Of a stretch of DNA of 64,000 bases, positions 26,085 through 34,108 are shown piece by piece (positions within the stretch are counted from its first letter, which is position 1; every line of letters starts with the position of its first letter). Where the stretch lies: contig OY829366.1 of assembly GCA_963691755.1 (NCBI GenBank), forward strand, positions 868,001-932,000, in the 5' to 3' direction. The translations under genes were made by a program, and so were the position numbers. The notes under the pieces were generated by a model. The model saw only the letters and a program-made list of their open reading frames with translations. It was not told the origin of the DNA and did no database searches. The DNA is from Dinoroseobacter sp013215265 (lineage in GTDB: Bacteria; Pseudomonadota; Alphaproteobacteria; Rhodobacterales; Rhodobacteraceae).

Positions 26085-27257
26085 TTACTGCAGATCTTTG
26101 AACGCCTCTTGAAGCCTCGCGACGGCTTCCTCGACGCGTGCGTTTTGGGTGGCCAGATTGAACCGCATACAAAGTTCTCCACCCAGACCAAACTCTGGTC
26201 CGGGGCTTGGTGCAATGCGGGCACCTTTGCGAATTCGGTGACTGATCTCATCATAGGTCATCCCCGTCCCGGAAAAATCAACCCAAGCCAGGTAGGTCGA
26301 TTGTAACGGCATCGACCAGACGCCGGGAATGGCATTGATACCGGCATCGAAAATCTGGCGATTGCTTTCGAGATGTTTCATCTGCGCATCCACCCACTCG
26401 GCGCCCTCGGGTGAATAGGCCGCTGTGACCATCTCATAGCCCAAACGATTGGCTTCATAGTTCAAGGCCACCAAGCGTGATTTCACCTGCTGATGGAGCT
26501 TTGGGTCAGGGATAATGAAATTGCCGGTCTTCATACCGGCAATGTTGAACGTCTTGGACGCAGCGGTCAGCACAACCAGCCTGTCGCGATGTTCGGGCGC
26601 TGCAATATCCATAGGAACGAAGGTCTGATTTTCGTAGATAAAGTCGTGGTGAACTTCGTCGGAGATCAGGATCAGATCATGTTTTTCGGCAAATGCAGCG
26701 ACTGCGCGCAGTTCGTCAGGGGTCCATATGCGCCCTGATGGGTTCTGCGGCGAGCACCAGATGAGTAGCTTTTCTTTGCCGGTCAAGCGTCGCTCAGCTT
26801 CTTCGAAATCCAGCACATATGTGTCGCCCTCTCGTTTGAGTGGGGCTTCCGTCGCAGTGCGTCCTGCGCGTTGCAGCTTCATTTTGAATTCGTGATACAC
26901 AGGGGTAAAGATCAGCGCGTGATCTCCAGGTTCACTCCAAATATCAATGGACAGCGCGATCGCATTGCCAAGACCTTGAGCAGTTATGATCCAATCAGGA
27001 TCGATCTCCCAGTTGTGACGTGTCTTCATCCACCAACAGATTGCGGCGTTATAGCTGCTGTAGTCGGTCCAATAGCCAAAGACGCCATGATCAGCCGCGC
27101 GCCGGACCGCATCGATCACGCAAGGCGCTGTGGCGTAGTCGGAATCAGCGGTCCACATGGACAGCCCATCTTCGAGGGGCACATCGAAGACACGGGGAAG
27201 AACATCCCATTTCGAGCAATTCGTACCACGACGGTCGATGATATCATTAAAGCCCAT
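26085..27257 (-). CDS. patB: PatB/MalY-type cystathionine beta-lyase (PLP)
   Basis: A 390-residue fold-type I PLP enzyme of the MalY/PatB subgroup, which cleaves C-S bonds of cystathionine or cysteine conjugates. The N-terminus (DIIDRRGTNCSKWD, then MWTADSDYATAPCV) is the subgroup hallmark; the PLP lysine is K235 in AASKTFNIAG, and DEVHHDF is typical. Generic aminotransferase activity cannot be excluded. No methionine or sulfur genes are adjacent. Confidence 0.88.
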   Translation of the reverse strand: MGFNDIIDRRGTNCSKWDVLPRVFDVPLEDGLSMWTADSDYATAPCVIDAVRRAADHGVFGYWTDYSSYNAAICWWMKTRHNWEIDPDWIITAQGLGNAIALSIDIWSEPGDHALIFTPVYHEFKMKLQRAGRTATEAPLKREGDTYVLDFEEAERRLTGKEKLLIWCSPQNPSGRIWTPDELRAVAAFAEKHDLILISDEVHHDFIYENQTFVPMDIAAPEHRDRLVVLTAASKTFNIAGMKTGNFIIPDPKLHQQVKSRLVALNYEANRLGYEMVTAAYSPEGAEWVDAQMKHLESNRQIFDAGINAIPGVWSMPLQSTYLAWVDFSGTGMTYDEISHRIRKGARIAPSPGPEFGLGGELCMRFNLATQNARVEEAVARLQEAFKDLQ

Positions 27258-27353
27258 GAGTTCCTCGCAAATAGATCGCTTTGGAAGCTACTCGTTGCAT
27301 GGCCGAGCGCAAGGGCGGTTGCACGCAATTGGTCGCTCGCCTACATCAGCCAA

Positions 27354-27881
27354 ATGTCCATTAGACCTATTCTTATCCATCCAGACCCGCGACTGAAGAA
27401 AGTCGCAGCCCCTGTTGTCGATATTTCTGATGAGCTTCGAGCCCTGTCGGATGATATGTTGGCCACAATGTATGCGGCACCCGGGATCGGGCTTGCCGGA
27501 CCCCAGCTTGGTATCGGCCAGCGGATCATTGTTTTGGATTGCGTGAAATCGGAAGACGAAGAGCCAAACCCGATGGTCATGATAAACCCAAAGGTTATCG
27601 AGGAGTCTGACGAGCTGAACGTCTACGAGGAAGGATGCCTATCTATTCCCGAGATGTATGCTGAAGTGACACGGCCCAAAGAAGTAAAGGTCAGCTGGCT
27701 TGGTTTGGATGGCGAGGAACACACGCAAGATTTTGATGGGCTTTGGGCCACATGTGTCCAGCATGAAATCGATCACTTAGATGGTGTGCTTTTCATCGAT
27801 TATCTTAAACCGCTGAAACGCCAGTTGATCACACGAAAGATGGTTAAGTTGAAGCGGGAACGCGCGCGCGAGGCGAGCTGA
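27354..27881 (+). CDS. def: Peptide deformylase
   Basis: A 175-residue metal-dependent enzyme that removes the formyl group from nascent proteins. All three motifs are present: GIGLAGPQLG, EEGCLSIP (metal ligand C95) and QHEIDHLDG (catalytic E138 between the metal ligand histidines). The ATG at 27354 gives the family N-terminus MSIRPILIHPDPRL; the frame stays open far upstream but that part overlaps patB antisense. First of def, def-like and fmt in one operon. Confidence 0.95.
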   Translation: MSIRPILIHPDPRLKKVAAPVVDISDELRALSDDMLATMYAAPGIGLAGPQLGIGQRIIVLDCVKSEDEEPNPMVMINPKVIEESDELNVYEEGCLSIPEMYAEVTRPKEVKVSWLGLDGEEHTQDFDGLWATCVQHEIDHLDGVLFIDYLKPLKRQLITRKMVKLKRERAREAS

Positions 27882-27882
27882 C

Positions 27883-28380
27883 ATGCCGAAGCGCCCAATT
27901 CTTCATTGGCCGGACAAGCGGCTGGCGATGTCTGCAGAGCCGATTGGCAAGGTCACGGATGAGACGCGCACGATTTGGAACGATATGATCGATACGATGG
28001 AGGCCATGCCGGGATGGGGTCTGGCTGCGCCACAGATCGGTGTGATGCAACGCCTCGCCGTCGTAGATCCTTCTGAAGAGCGTGGAAAAGCTGTTCGCAT
28101 GGCTGATCCGGAAATTATCGCTGTCAGTCCGGAGACGCGCGCGCGGACCGAGGCCAGCCCATGTCTGCGCGGCGTTTCTGCGAACGTAAGCCGTCCGATC
28201 TGGGTTGATGTCAGTTACATCGACCACGTTGGAATACGCGTTAGACAGAAATTCGAAGATATGTGGGCGGTCAGCGTTATGCATCAGATCGATCATCTGA
28301 ACGGCAAACTCTATGTCGCCAATCTCAGCCGCACCAAGCGCGAAATGCTGATCAAAAAGTCGCTCAAGGCGAGGGGCTGA
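27883..28380 (+). CDS. Peptide deformylase paralogue with Gln for catalytic Glu
   Basis: A 165-residue deformylase-family protein one base after def. Motif 1 is intact (GWGLAAPQIG), the Cys ligand is kept (C94, in ASPCLRGVS, replacing EGCLS), and motif 3 reads MHQIDHLNG, so both His ligands remain but the general-base Glu is Gln135. Metal binding is likely but normal deformylase catalysis is doubtful. It could be a regulator, a substrate-binding pseudoenzyme, or an enzyme with altered chemistry. Its conserved place between def and fmt argues against decay. Confidence 0.85.
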   Translation: MPKRPILHWPDKRLAMSAEPIGKVTDETRTIWNDMIDTMEAMPGWGLAAPQIGVMQRLAVVDPSEERGKAVRMADPEIIAVSPETRARTEASPCLRGVSANVSRPIWVDVSYIDHVGIRVRQKFEDMWAVSVMHQIDHLNGKLYVANLSRTKREMLIKKSLKARG

Positions 28381-28384
28381 CAAG

Positions 28385-29296
28385 ATGCGAATTGTCTTCA
28401 TGGGTACGCCTGATTTTTCGGTGCCAGCCTTGGAAGCTTTGGTGGCGGCGGGGCACGAAATCGTCTGTGTTTATACCCAGCCCCCAAGACCTGCCGGCAG
28501 AGGCAAGAAAGAGCGACCAACGCCTGTACATGCAAGGGCAGACGCTTTGGGTTTGTCGGTTCGTCATCCCAAAAGTTTGAAAGACAGCGTTGCTCAAGAT
28601 GAGTTTGCAGCGCTTAAGGCGGATGTTGCCGTTGTTGTGGCCTATGGTTTGATTTTGCCACAGGCAGTTCTGGATGCGCCTGCACACGGGTGTCTAAACA
28701 TTCATGCAAGCCTTCTACCGCGTTGGCGCGGCGCGGCACCTATTCACCGTGCGATCATGGCCGGTGACGCCGAAACCGGGGTCTGTATTATGCAAATGGA
28801 AGCGGGTCTTGATACCGGGCCTGTGCTCATGCGCGAGGCGATACCGATCGGGTCCGAGGACACAACCGCATTGCTGCATGACCATTTGTCAGATCTTGGC
28901 GCAAAGCTGATCATCGATGTCCTCGCAAGCCCTGAGCCGATAGTAGCCGATCCGCAACCAGAAGAGGGTGTGACCTACGCTGCAAAAATCGACAAGGCTG
29001 AGGCTAAGATTAACTGGGCATTGGACGCAAAGGTAATTGATCGTCAGATTCGTGGGCTCTCGCCCTTTCCAGGCGCATGGACGATGTTGAACGGAAAGCG
29101 TTTGAAATTCCTTGGGTCTCGTTTGGCCGAAGCGAACGGTACATCCGGCACGTTTTTAGATGGGGCGACCGTCGCGTGTGGTAAAGGTGCAATCGACGTG
29201 ACGCGTGCGCAGTTGGAAGGCAAATCCGCACAAGATGCGATCGTATTTGTGAACAGCGGTGTCTTTGGACCCGGCGTTGTGTTGGAGGACGGATAA
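28385..29296 (+). CDS. fmt: Methionyl-tRNA formyltransferase
   Basis: A 303-residue enzyme that formylates initiator Met-tRNA using 10-formyl-tetrahydrofolate. It opens with MRIVFMGTPDFSVPALEAL, and the signature SLLPRWRGAAPIHRAI carries the folate-site residues. The C-terminal domain (LDAKVIDRQIRGLSPFPGAW) is the tRNA-binding barrel. It pairs functionally with the upstream deformylase. Length is normal. Confidence 0.96.
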   Translation: MRIVFMGTPDFSVPALEALVAAGHEIVCVYTQPPRPAGRGKKERPTPVHARADALGLSVRHPKSLKDSVAQDEFAALKADVAVVVAYGLILPQAVLDAPAHGCLNIHASLLPRWRGAAPIHRAIMAGDAETGVCIMQMEAGLDTGPVLMREAIPIGSEDTTALLHDHLSDLGAKLIIDVLASPEPIVADPQPEEGVTYAAKIDKAEAKINWALDAKVIDRQIRGLSPFPGAWTMLNGKRLKFLGSRLAEANGTSGTFLDGATVACGKGAIDVTRAQLEGKSAQDAIVFVNSGVFGPGVVLEDG

Positions 29297-29297
29297 A

Positions 29298-29555
29298 ATG
29301 GGGTTCTTCGCTTTTTTCGGATCTTTGATGATTGGAGGGATCGTTGGCTACCTGTCAGAAAAATGGGGTTTCACGCAAAATGGCGTGGTGCGGTCCATCA
29401 TCATTGCGCTGGGCGGCGTCATCTTATTGTTCATGGCCCGCGTGATGTTCAATCTAAGTTTTGGATCGCCCGGCTTTGATGCAATCATCGGTGGGGCGGG
29501 TGCGTTGCTTCTGATTCCAACCGAAGCGGCCTCCCGACGGCGTAAGCGCAAATAG
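29298..29555 (+). CDS. Small membrane protein, GlsB/YeaQ-like
   Basis: An 85-residue protein with three hydrophobic segments, a GG-rich first helix (FGSLMIGGIVGYLSEKWG) and a basic C-terminus (RRRKRK). The pattern resembles the GlsB/YeaQ/YmgE family of small stress-related membrane proteins, but the match is only approximate. The ATG at 29298 follows the fmt stop by one base, so it is probably in the fmt operon. Confidence 0.6.
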   Translation: MGFFAFFGSLMIGGIVGYLSEKWGFTQNGVVRSIIIALGGVILLFMARVMFNLSFGSPGFDAIIGGAGALLLIPTEAASRRRKRK

Positions 29556-29556
29556 A

Positions 29557-30189
29557 CTACTGTGGCCCGTCTTTGGGAGGACGTGGCCGGTAGACAGGCA
29601 ATCCCCACCCAAACAGAATGGATCCTGCGCGCAACAGGAATGTTAAAGCGGCGCATGCGATCACGGGAGCGAGCGGGAATGGTAAAAAGACCGGCGCCAG
29701 GATTGCAGCTGCAGCGCCTGCAAATGCTGCTGTAACATAGAGTTCACCCCGGATCAGGATCAGCGGAACTTCGTTGCAGACGACATCGCGCATCAAGCCG
29801 CCCATGCATCCGGTCACCACACCCATTATTAAGGTTATGGCTGGCGCCTGACCCATGGCCTGAGCCGCTGCAACGCCAGCCGAGACGGCAATAGACAGCG
29901 CCAAAGCATCAAGCCAGACGATGACCTTGTAGCGGCTTTCCAACAGATGTGCGGTGAGAAAGACCAGGATCGCAGCCACGCATGCGACGGCGATGTTGGA
30001 AGGGGCTTCGATCCAAAAGACCGGATTTCGATCCAAAAGCAGATCGCGCACTGTGCCGCCACCAACTGCAGTCAGGCAACCGATGAACAGAAAACCGATG
30101 ATATCGAGCTGTGCCCGACTGGCGACAAGCGCCCCTGTCAGAGCGAACACAAACACCGCAGACAGATCAAGGATACCGAGGACGCTCAT
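29557..30189 (-). CDS. TRIC-type cation channel family protein (UPF0126)
   Basis: A 210-residue inner-membrane protein with about seven helices arranged as a repeated three-helix unit. The paired motifs GGGTVRDLL and GGLMRDVV are the hallmark of the YadS/UPF0126 family, now grouped with trimeric intracellular cation channels. Ion selectivity is unknown. It is last in a leftward operon, overlapping rnhA as ATGA. Confidence 0.88.
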   Translation of the reverse strand: MSVLGILDLSAVFVFALTGALVASRAQLDIIGFLFIGCLTAVGGGTVRDLLLDRNPVFWIEAPSNIAVACVAAILVFLTAHLLESRYKVIVWLDALALSIAVSAGVAAAQAMGQAPAITLIMGVVTGCMGGLMRDVVCNEVPLILIRGELYVTAAFAGAAAAILAPVFLPFPLAPVIACAALTFLLRAGSILFGWGLPVYRPRPPKDGPQ

Positions 30190-30656
30190 GCCTTGTCGTT
30201 CGGATCGGGTTTGAACGGGGCCATACCTGCACGCGCAAGCGCATCCGCGCGCTCATTCTCCGGATGCCCTGCATGGCCTTTCACCCATTCCCAAACAACA
30301 TCGTGTCGAGCCTGCGCCTCGTCCAGACGCTGCCAGAGTTCAACATTTTTCACAGGCTTTTTCGCGGACGTTTTCCAGCCGTTTTTTTTCCAGCCGAAAA
30401 TCCAGCTGGTTACGCCGTTCTTCACATATTGGCTGTCCGTGACGATCGTAATCGTGCTGGGGCGCGACAAGCTTTCAAGCGCGTTGATTGCGGCGAGCAA
30501 TTCCATGCGGTTGTTGGTTGTCTCAGGCTCCCCGCCGTTCAACTCGCGCTCTTTAAGAATGGTTTCTCCGTTGCGCGCGATCAGCAAGGCCCCCCATCCG
30601 CCGGGTCCCGGATTGCCCGAGCAAGCGCCGTCGGTATAGGCGAATAAATCAGGCAT
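30186..30656 (-). CDS. rnhA: Ribonuclease HI
   Basis: A 156-residue RNase H that degrades RNA in RNA-DNA hybrids. The catalytic acids are visible in YTDGACSGNPG (D9), NNRMELLAAI, VTDSQYV and ERADALA. The basic handle (WKKNGWKTSAKKPVKN) is present. The start at 30656 gives the standard N-terminus; it overlaps the end of the upstream methyltransferase gene by 8 nt. Confidence 0.95.
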   Translation of the reverse strand: MPDLFAYTDGACSGNPGPGGWGALLIARNGETILKERELNGGEPETTNNRMELLAAINALESLSRPSTITIVTDSQYVKNGVTSWIFGWKKNGWKTSAKKPVKNVELWQRLDEAQARHDVVWEWVKGHAGHPENERADALARAGMAPFKPDPNDKA

Positions 30657-31245
30657 CTTGCAACTGCGCTTGCAACAAGATGAACGGTGAGACTTCGCCG
30701 GAAAGTCCGGCTTCTTCTCCGGTGACCGAATGCGCGACTGCAAAGCCTGCTGCTTCAAGAAGACCAATCAGTTCGGGTTCAGTATAGTACGCGTAGAAGC
30801 GTCCGATTTTGTCTCGGGCTTCCCCGGACCCCAGTTTGGTTCCTAAGAACAACCAACCGTTGGGGCGCAAAGCTCTTGCAATCGCTGCCAGGTGTTCCGG
30901 CATTTTTGCCTTTGGGGCGTGCAGCAGGCTGAAGCTTGCATAGACCGCATCAAAAGCGTCCACGTCACAAAGGTCGTCGAAACGTGCAACACGCGCATTG
31001 ATGCCACGGGCCTTTGCAGCTTCCACAAACTCAGGGGTTGCATCAGTCGCAAGCACATCGAAACCGTGAGCATCCATCAAGGCTGCATGTTGTCCAGGAC
31101 CGCATCCGAGATCGAGAATTTTTGCCCCTTCAGGAAGTCGGGCAAAAAAGGTTTCCATTTCGGTCAGCTGTACCTGTCCCACACCGAGCGCTTCGTATTG
31201 GGCGACCCGCTCGGCATAAATTGCGAGAGTTTCGGGATCAGCCAT
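30649..31245 (-). CDS. Class I SAM-dependent methyltransferase
   Basis: A protein of about 198 residues with motif I ILDLGCGPGQHAALM and the acidic beta-2 end DVLATDATPEF, typical of small-molecule or unspecified methyltransferases. The substrate cannot be told. The start at 31245 overlaps the upstream stop as TGATG; an in-frame ATG at 31269 would add eight residues and cannot be ruled out because neither has a strong ribosome site. It lies between DUF3429 and rnhA genes in one leftward operon. Confidence 0.8.
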   Translation of the reverse strand: MADPETLAIYAERVAQYEALGVGQVQLTEMETFFARLPEGAKILDLGCGPGQHAALMDAHGFDVLATDATPEFVEAAKARGINARVARFDDLCDVDAFDAVYASFSLLHAPKAKMPEHLAAIARALRPNGWLFLGTKLGSGEARDKIGRFYAYYTEPELIGLLEAAGFAVAHSVTGEEAGLSGEVSPFILLQAQLQDA

Positions 31246-31700
31246 CAGATCAAGATCACTCCGAGACATATGACAACGAGCGCGGTTAATAAGATGCGCA
31301 GCGACATCCACCAATCTGGTGCAAGATTCTGTTTCCAGAACATATAGTCCAGCGCAAGCAATCCCACGAAGCCAGCGATCAGAAAGGTTGCCGCAGAGTA
31401 AGGGCCGCCTCCGGTGAAGAAGAAGGCCCAAAGCGCCGGGATGGTCGACAGCGCGTAACCTGTTGCCGCAACTGGTCCGTCTGCTTTCGTCGCGAAACCC
31501 CAGAGTACGCCAGACATGAAAGACAGTATGATTGAGCCGTAAAACAGTTGGATATAAGGGCCCACGAAACGTGGTCCGAGTGTATCAATCCCCCATTGCG
31601 CCAGCTCGGGCGAGAGGACGGTCAGAGCCCCCCAGCCAAACGGTATCACGCCTGCTAGTCCAAGGATCAGCGCGGAACGGGGGATCGGGAGGTCAAACAT
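31245..31700 (-). CDS. DUF3429 family membrane protein
   Basis: A 151-residue inner-membrane protein with about five hydrophobic segments. The sequence IPFGWGALTVLSPELAQ, YGSIILSFMSGVLWGF and LDYMFWKQNLAPDWWMSLR follow the DUF3429 pattern. Function is unknown. It heads the DUF3429-methyltransferase-rnhA-TRIC operon. Confidence 0.8.
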   Translation of the reverse strand: MFDLPIPRSALILGLAGVIPFGWGALTVLSPELAQWGIDTLGPRFVGPYIQLFYGSIILSFMSGVLWGFATKADGPVAATGYALSTIPALWAFFFTGGGPYSAATFLIAGFVGLLALDYMFWKQNLAPDWWMSLRILLTALVVICLGVILI

Positions 31701-31781
31701 AGACGGAAGGTTTAGAGGTTCGGTCGTCTGCGTAAAGGGGACAACCCACTAGATTTGCGAATATCTGTTTGGGGATTGAGG

Positions 31782-32744
31782 CTAAACTGGCACGCGTAAA
31801 ACCCGTGGAACCTTGAATTCCACGTTTTCGACTGCTGTTTCGATGACCTCTTCGGTTACATCAAATCGGTCCTTGAACGCGTCTATCACTTCGCGGATCA
31901 GGACTTCGGGTGCGCTCGCACCGGCAGTGATCCCGATGGATCTGATACCTTCCAGCGCGCGCCAATCAATGTCGCTCGACCGCTGCACAAGCTGTGCGTA
32001 GCTGCACCCAGCTTTGCGCCCCACTTCGACCAGTCGTTTGGAGTTTGACGAATTGGGTGCACCGACCACAAGCATAGCATCTGCCTTAGGTGCCATCGCC
32101 TTAACCGCTTCCTGCCTGTTGGTCGTTGCGTAGCAGATATCTTCTTTATGGGGGCCAACAATATCAGGAAAGCGCGCCTGAAGCGCCAGGACAATCTCAG
32201 CGGTATCGTCCACCGAAAGAGTTGTCTGCGTGATGAAAGCAAGCTTCTCAGGGTCGCGCACATTCAGGTCCGCGACATCATCGGCTGTTTCCACCAACAA
32301 GACCTCACCTGCAGGCAATTGCCCCATTGTTCCCACGGTTTCGGGGTGGCCTTCATGGCCAATCATAACCATTTGTAGTCCACGCTCGTGATGGCGTTCG
32401 GCCTCTATATGGACTTTGCTGACAAGCGGGCAGGTTGCGTCCACGAATATCATTTCGCGGGCTTGGGCGGCGGCAGGCACCGATTTTGGGACGCCATGCG
32501 CGGAAAAGATGACAGGCCGGTCGTCTGGGCACTCGTCCAGTTCAGCCACGAAGACCGCACCTTTCGCGCGCAGTCCGTCTACCACGAATTTATTATGAAC
32601 GATCTCATGGCGCACATAGACGGGCGCGCCCCATTTCTCGAGTGCCATTTCAACGATCTTGATAGCGCGATCCACGCCTGCGCAAAAGCCGCGGGGGGCG
32701 GCTAGATAAAGCGATAGAGAGGGCTTGTTGAGGGAAACGGACAT
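31782..32744 (-). CDS. ispH: 4-hydroxy-3-methylbut-2-enyl diphosphate reductase
   Basis: A 320-residue iron-sulfur enzyme performing the last step of the methylerythritol phosphate pathway, giving IPP and DMAPP. The cluster cysteines lie in PRGFCAGVDRA (C21), DATCPLVSKVH and the later KAGCSY region; NSSNSKRL and AGASAPE are substrate-site motifs. The start at 32744 gives the usual N-terminus. Length is normal. Confidence 0.95.
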   Translation of the reverse strand: MSVSLNKPSLSLYLAAPRGFCAGVDRAIKIVEMALEKWGAPVYVRHEIVHNKFVVDGLRAKGAVFVAELDECPDDRPVIFSAHGVPKSVPAAAQAREMIFVDATCPLVSKVHIEAERHHERGLQMVMIGHEGHPETVGTMGQLPAGEVLLVETADDVADLNVRDPEKLAFITQTTLSVDDTAEIVLALQARFPDIVGPHKEDICYATTNRQEAVKAMAPKADAMLVVGAPNSSNSKRLVEVGRKAGCSYAQLVQRSSDIDWRALEGIRSIGITAGASAPEVLIREVIDAFKDRFDVTEEVIETAVENVEFKVPRVLRVPV

Positions 32745-33037
32745 GAGTTGGCCTTGGAACATCTTGGGGTGGCGAGACAGATGTGAACCTAACCCGCTTC
32801 TTCCGCGTCGTCAGTGAAAAAAACCTGGTCCGTTCTGCGAAATGTTTCGAATAGCTGCGGCCGGTCGATATCGCAGTGGAACATGTTAGGATTTCAAGCG
32901 CTGACTCCATCGATGCAGATCGCCAATCCGTGGCCTCTGAAGATCATAACCTTCAGGGGTTGGGCTAAATCAGTTCGCAAGTTGCGGCGCAGTGAATTAA
33001 CAAGACAGTGACCGTTTACTTTCGGAAGGACATCACT
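32745..33037. other. Divergent spacer between ispH and folK
   Basis: This 293-bp region must hold both promoters. The only structure I see is a stem-loop at 32934-32959 (CCTCTGAAG, 8-nt loop, CTTCAGGGG, one G-T pair), of unknown role. No open frame with coding character was found. Confidence 0.4.
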
Positions 33038-33622
33038 TTGAAGCATGGGCAAACCACTGGGTCTGAGACGCCAGTTGCGCTGGTCGCTTTAGGGGCGAAC
33101 CTTCCGTCGCCTGTCGGCGACCCGGCTGAAACAGTGTCAAACGCCATAAAGAAACTCCGGTCAATTTATCCGGGCACGCGTGCGAGCCAATTGCACGTTA
33201 GTCCAGCGTTTCCAGCAGGCTCGGGTCCAGACTACATTAATGCGGCGGTGTGTTTTCCAACCACACAGCCTGCATTAGAAATTCTCAAAATCTTGCATGG
33301 AATCGAGGAACAGCTTGGCCGAAGTCGTGGGGAGCGTTGGGCGGCAAGGGTCATGGATCTGGATCTTCTTGGTGTTGGTGAAGAGGTTCTTCCAGACCTT
33401 GAGACCCATGCTGAGTGGCGGACATTGTCTTTGACTGAGCAAATGCAAAAGGTGCCAGACGGTTTGATCCTACCGCATCCAAGAATGCAGGAGCGCGCAT
33501 TTGTTTTGAAGCCGCTTGCTGAAATCGCTCCGGAGTGGATCCATCCTGTTCTCGGCACCACTGTTAAGCAGATGCTTGCTGATTTGCCTGAGGATCAGTG
33601 TGCTGAGGTCATCGCGTTATAA
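33038..33622 (+). CDS. folK: 2-amino-4-hydroxy-6-hydroxymethyldihydropteridine pyrophosphokinase
   Basis: A protein of about 194 residues that pyrophosphorylates hydroxymethyldihydropterin in folate synthesis. It shows ALVALGANLPSPVGDP, the catalytic loop (SRGERWAARVMDLDLLGVG) and LPHPRMQERAFVLKPLAEIAP. The start is taken as TTG at 33038, which follows GGAAGGA at a good distance; a GTG at 33008 is a possible alternative. It sits upstream of rpoZ. Confidence 0.9.
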   Translation: MKHGQTTGSETPVALVALGANLPSPVGDPAETVSNAIKKLRSIYPGTRASQLHVSPAFPAGSGPDYINAAVCFPTTQPALEILKILHGIEEQLGRSRGERWAARVMDLDLLGVGEEVLPDLETHAEWRTLSLTEQMQKVPDGLILPHPRMQERAFVLKPLAEIAPEWIHPVLGTTVKQMLADLPEDQCAEVIAL

Positions 33623-33633
33623 CTTGTGACCCC

Positions 33634-33662
33634 TTGTCAATCCCCTTACGAGCGCGTATCTG
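33634..33662 (+). promoter_or_regulatory. Candidate promoter for rpoZ-rsh
   Basis: TTGTCA (33634-33639) and TATCTG (33657-33662) are separated by 17 bp, about 50 bp upstream of the rpoZ start. The -35 matches the housekeeping consensus at five of six bases; the -10 is weaker. Assigned by eye. Confidence 0.4.
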
Positions 33663-33709
33663 AGGCTCTCGAATTCCATCAACTGTCCATTATTCGAACG
33701 GAGTAGCTC

Positions 33710-34066
33710 ATGGCCCGCGTTACGGTTGAAGACTGCGTAGACAAAGTTCCTAACCGGTTTGAGCTGGTGATGCTTGCCTCTCACCGCGCGCGTGAGATCG
33801 CGTCGGGCAGTTCGTTGACCATCGATCGTGATAACGACAAGAACCCAGTCGTGAGCCTTCGTGAGATTGCCGAGGAAACGCAATCCGCTGATGCACTACG
33901 GGAACGGATGATTGAAAGTCATCAGACCCAGATCGAAGTTGACGAACCGGAAGAAGACGCGATGGCGCTTTTGATGGAATCAGGCAGCGCTGACCGTCCT
34001 GAAGACCATGCTGCGGCTGAGGAAAAAATGCTCCGTGCATTGATGGAAGCCCAAGGTCAGGGATAA
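33710..34066 (+). CDS. rpoZ: RNA polymerase omega subunit
   Basis: A 118-residue subunit that assists assembly of RNA polymerase. The N-terminal MARVTVEDCVDKVPNRFELV and the helix ending LASHRAREIASGS are diagnostic; an acidic C-terminal tail of about 45 residues follows, as in many alphaproteobacteria. CGGAG precedes the ATG. The next gene is rsh, whose ppGpp product binds near omega in proteobacterial polymerase. Confidence 0.95.
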   Translation: MARVTVEDCVDKVPNRFELVMLASHRAREIASGSSLTIDRDNDKNPVVSLREIAEETQSADALRERMIESHQTQIEVDEPEEDAMALLMESGSADRPEDHAAAEEKMLRALMEAQGQG

Positions 34067-34108
34067 TCCTGACCAACGGCGACGGCTGGCCCGTGAAAGG
34101 GCGCTGGC

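Noticed and set aside
26871..27353. N-terminal extension of peptide deformylase
   Set aside because: It lies antisense within patB and the family N-terminus begins at 27354.
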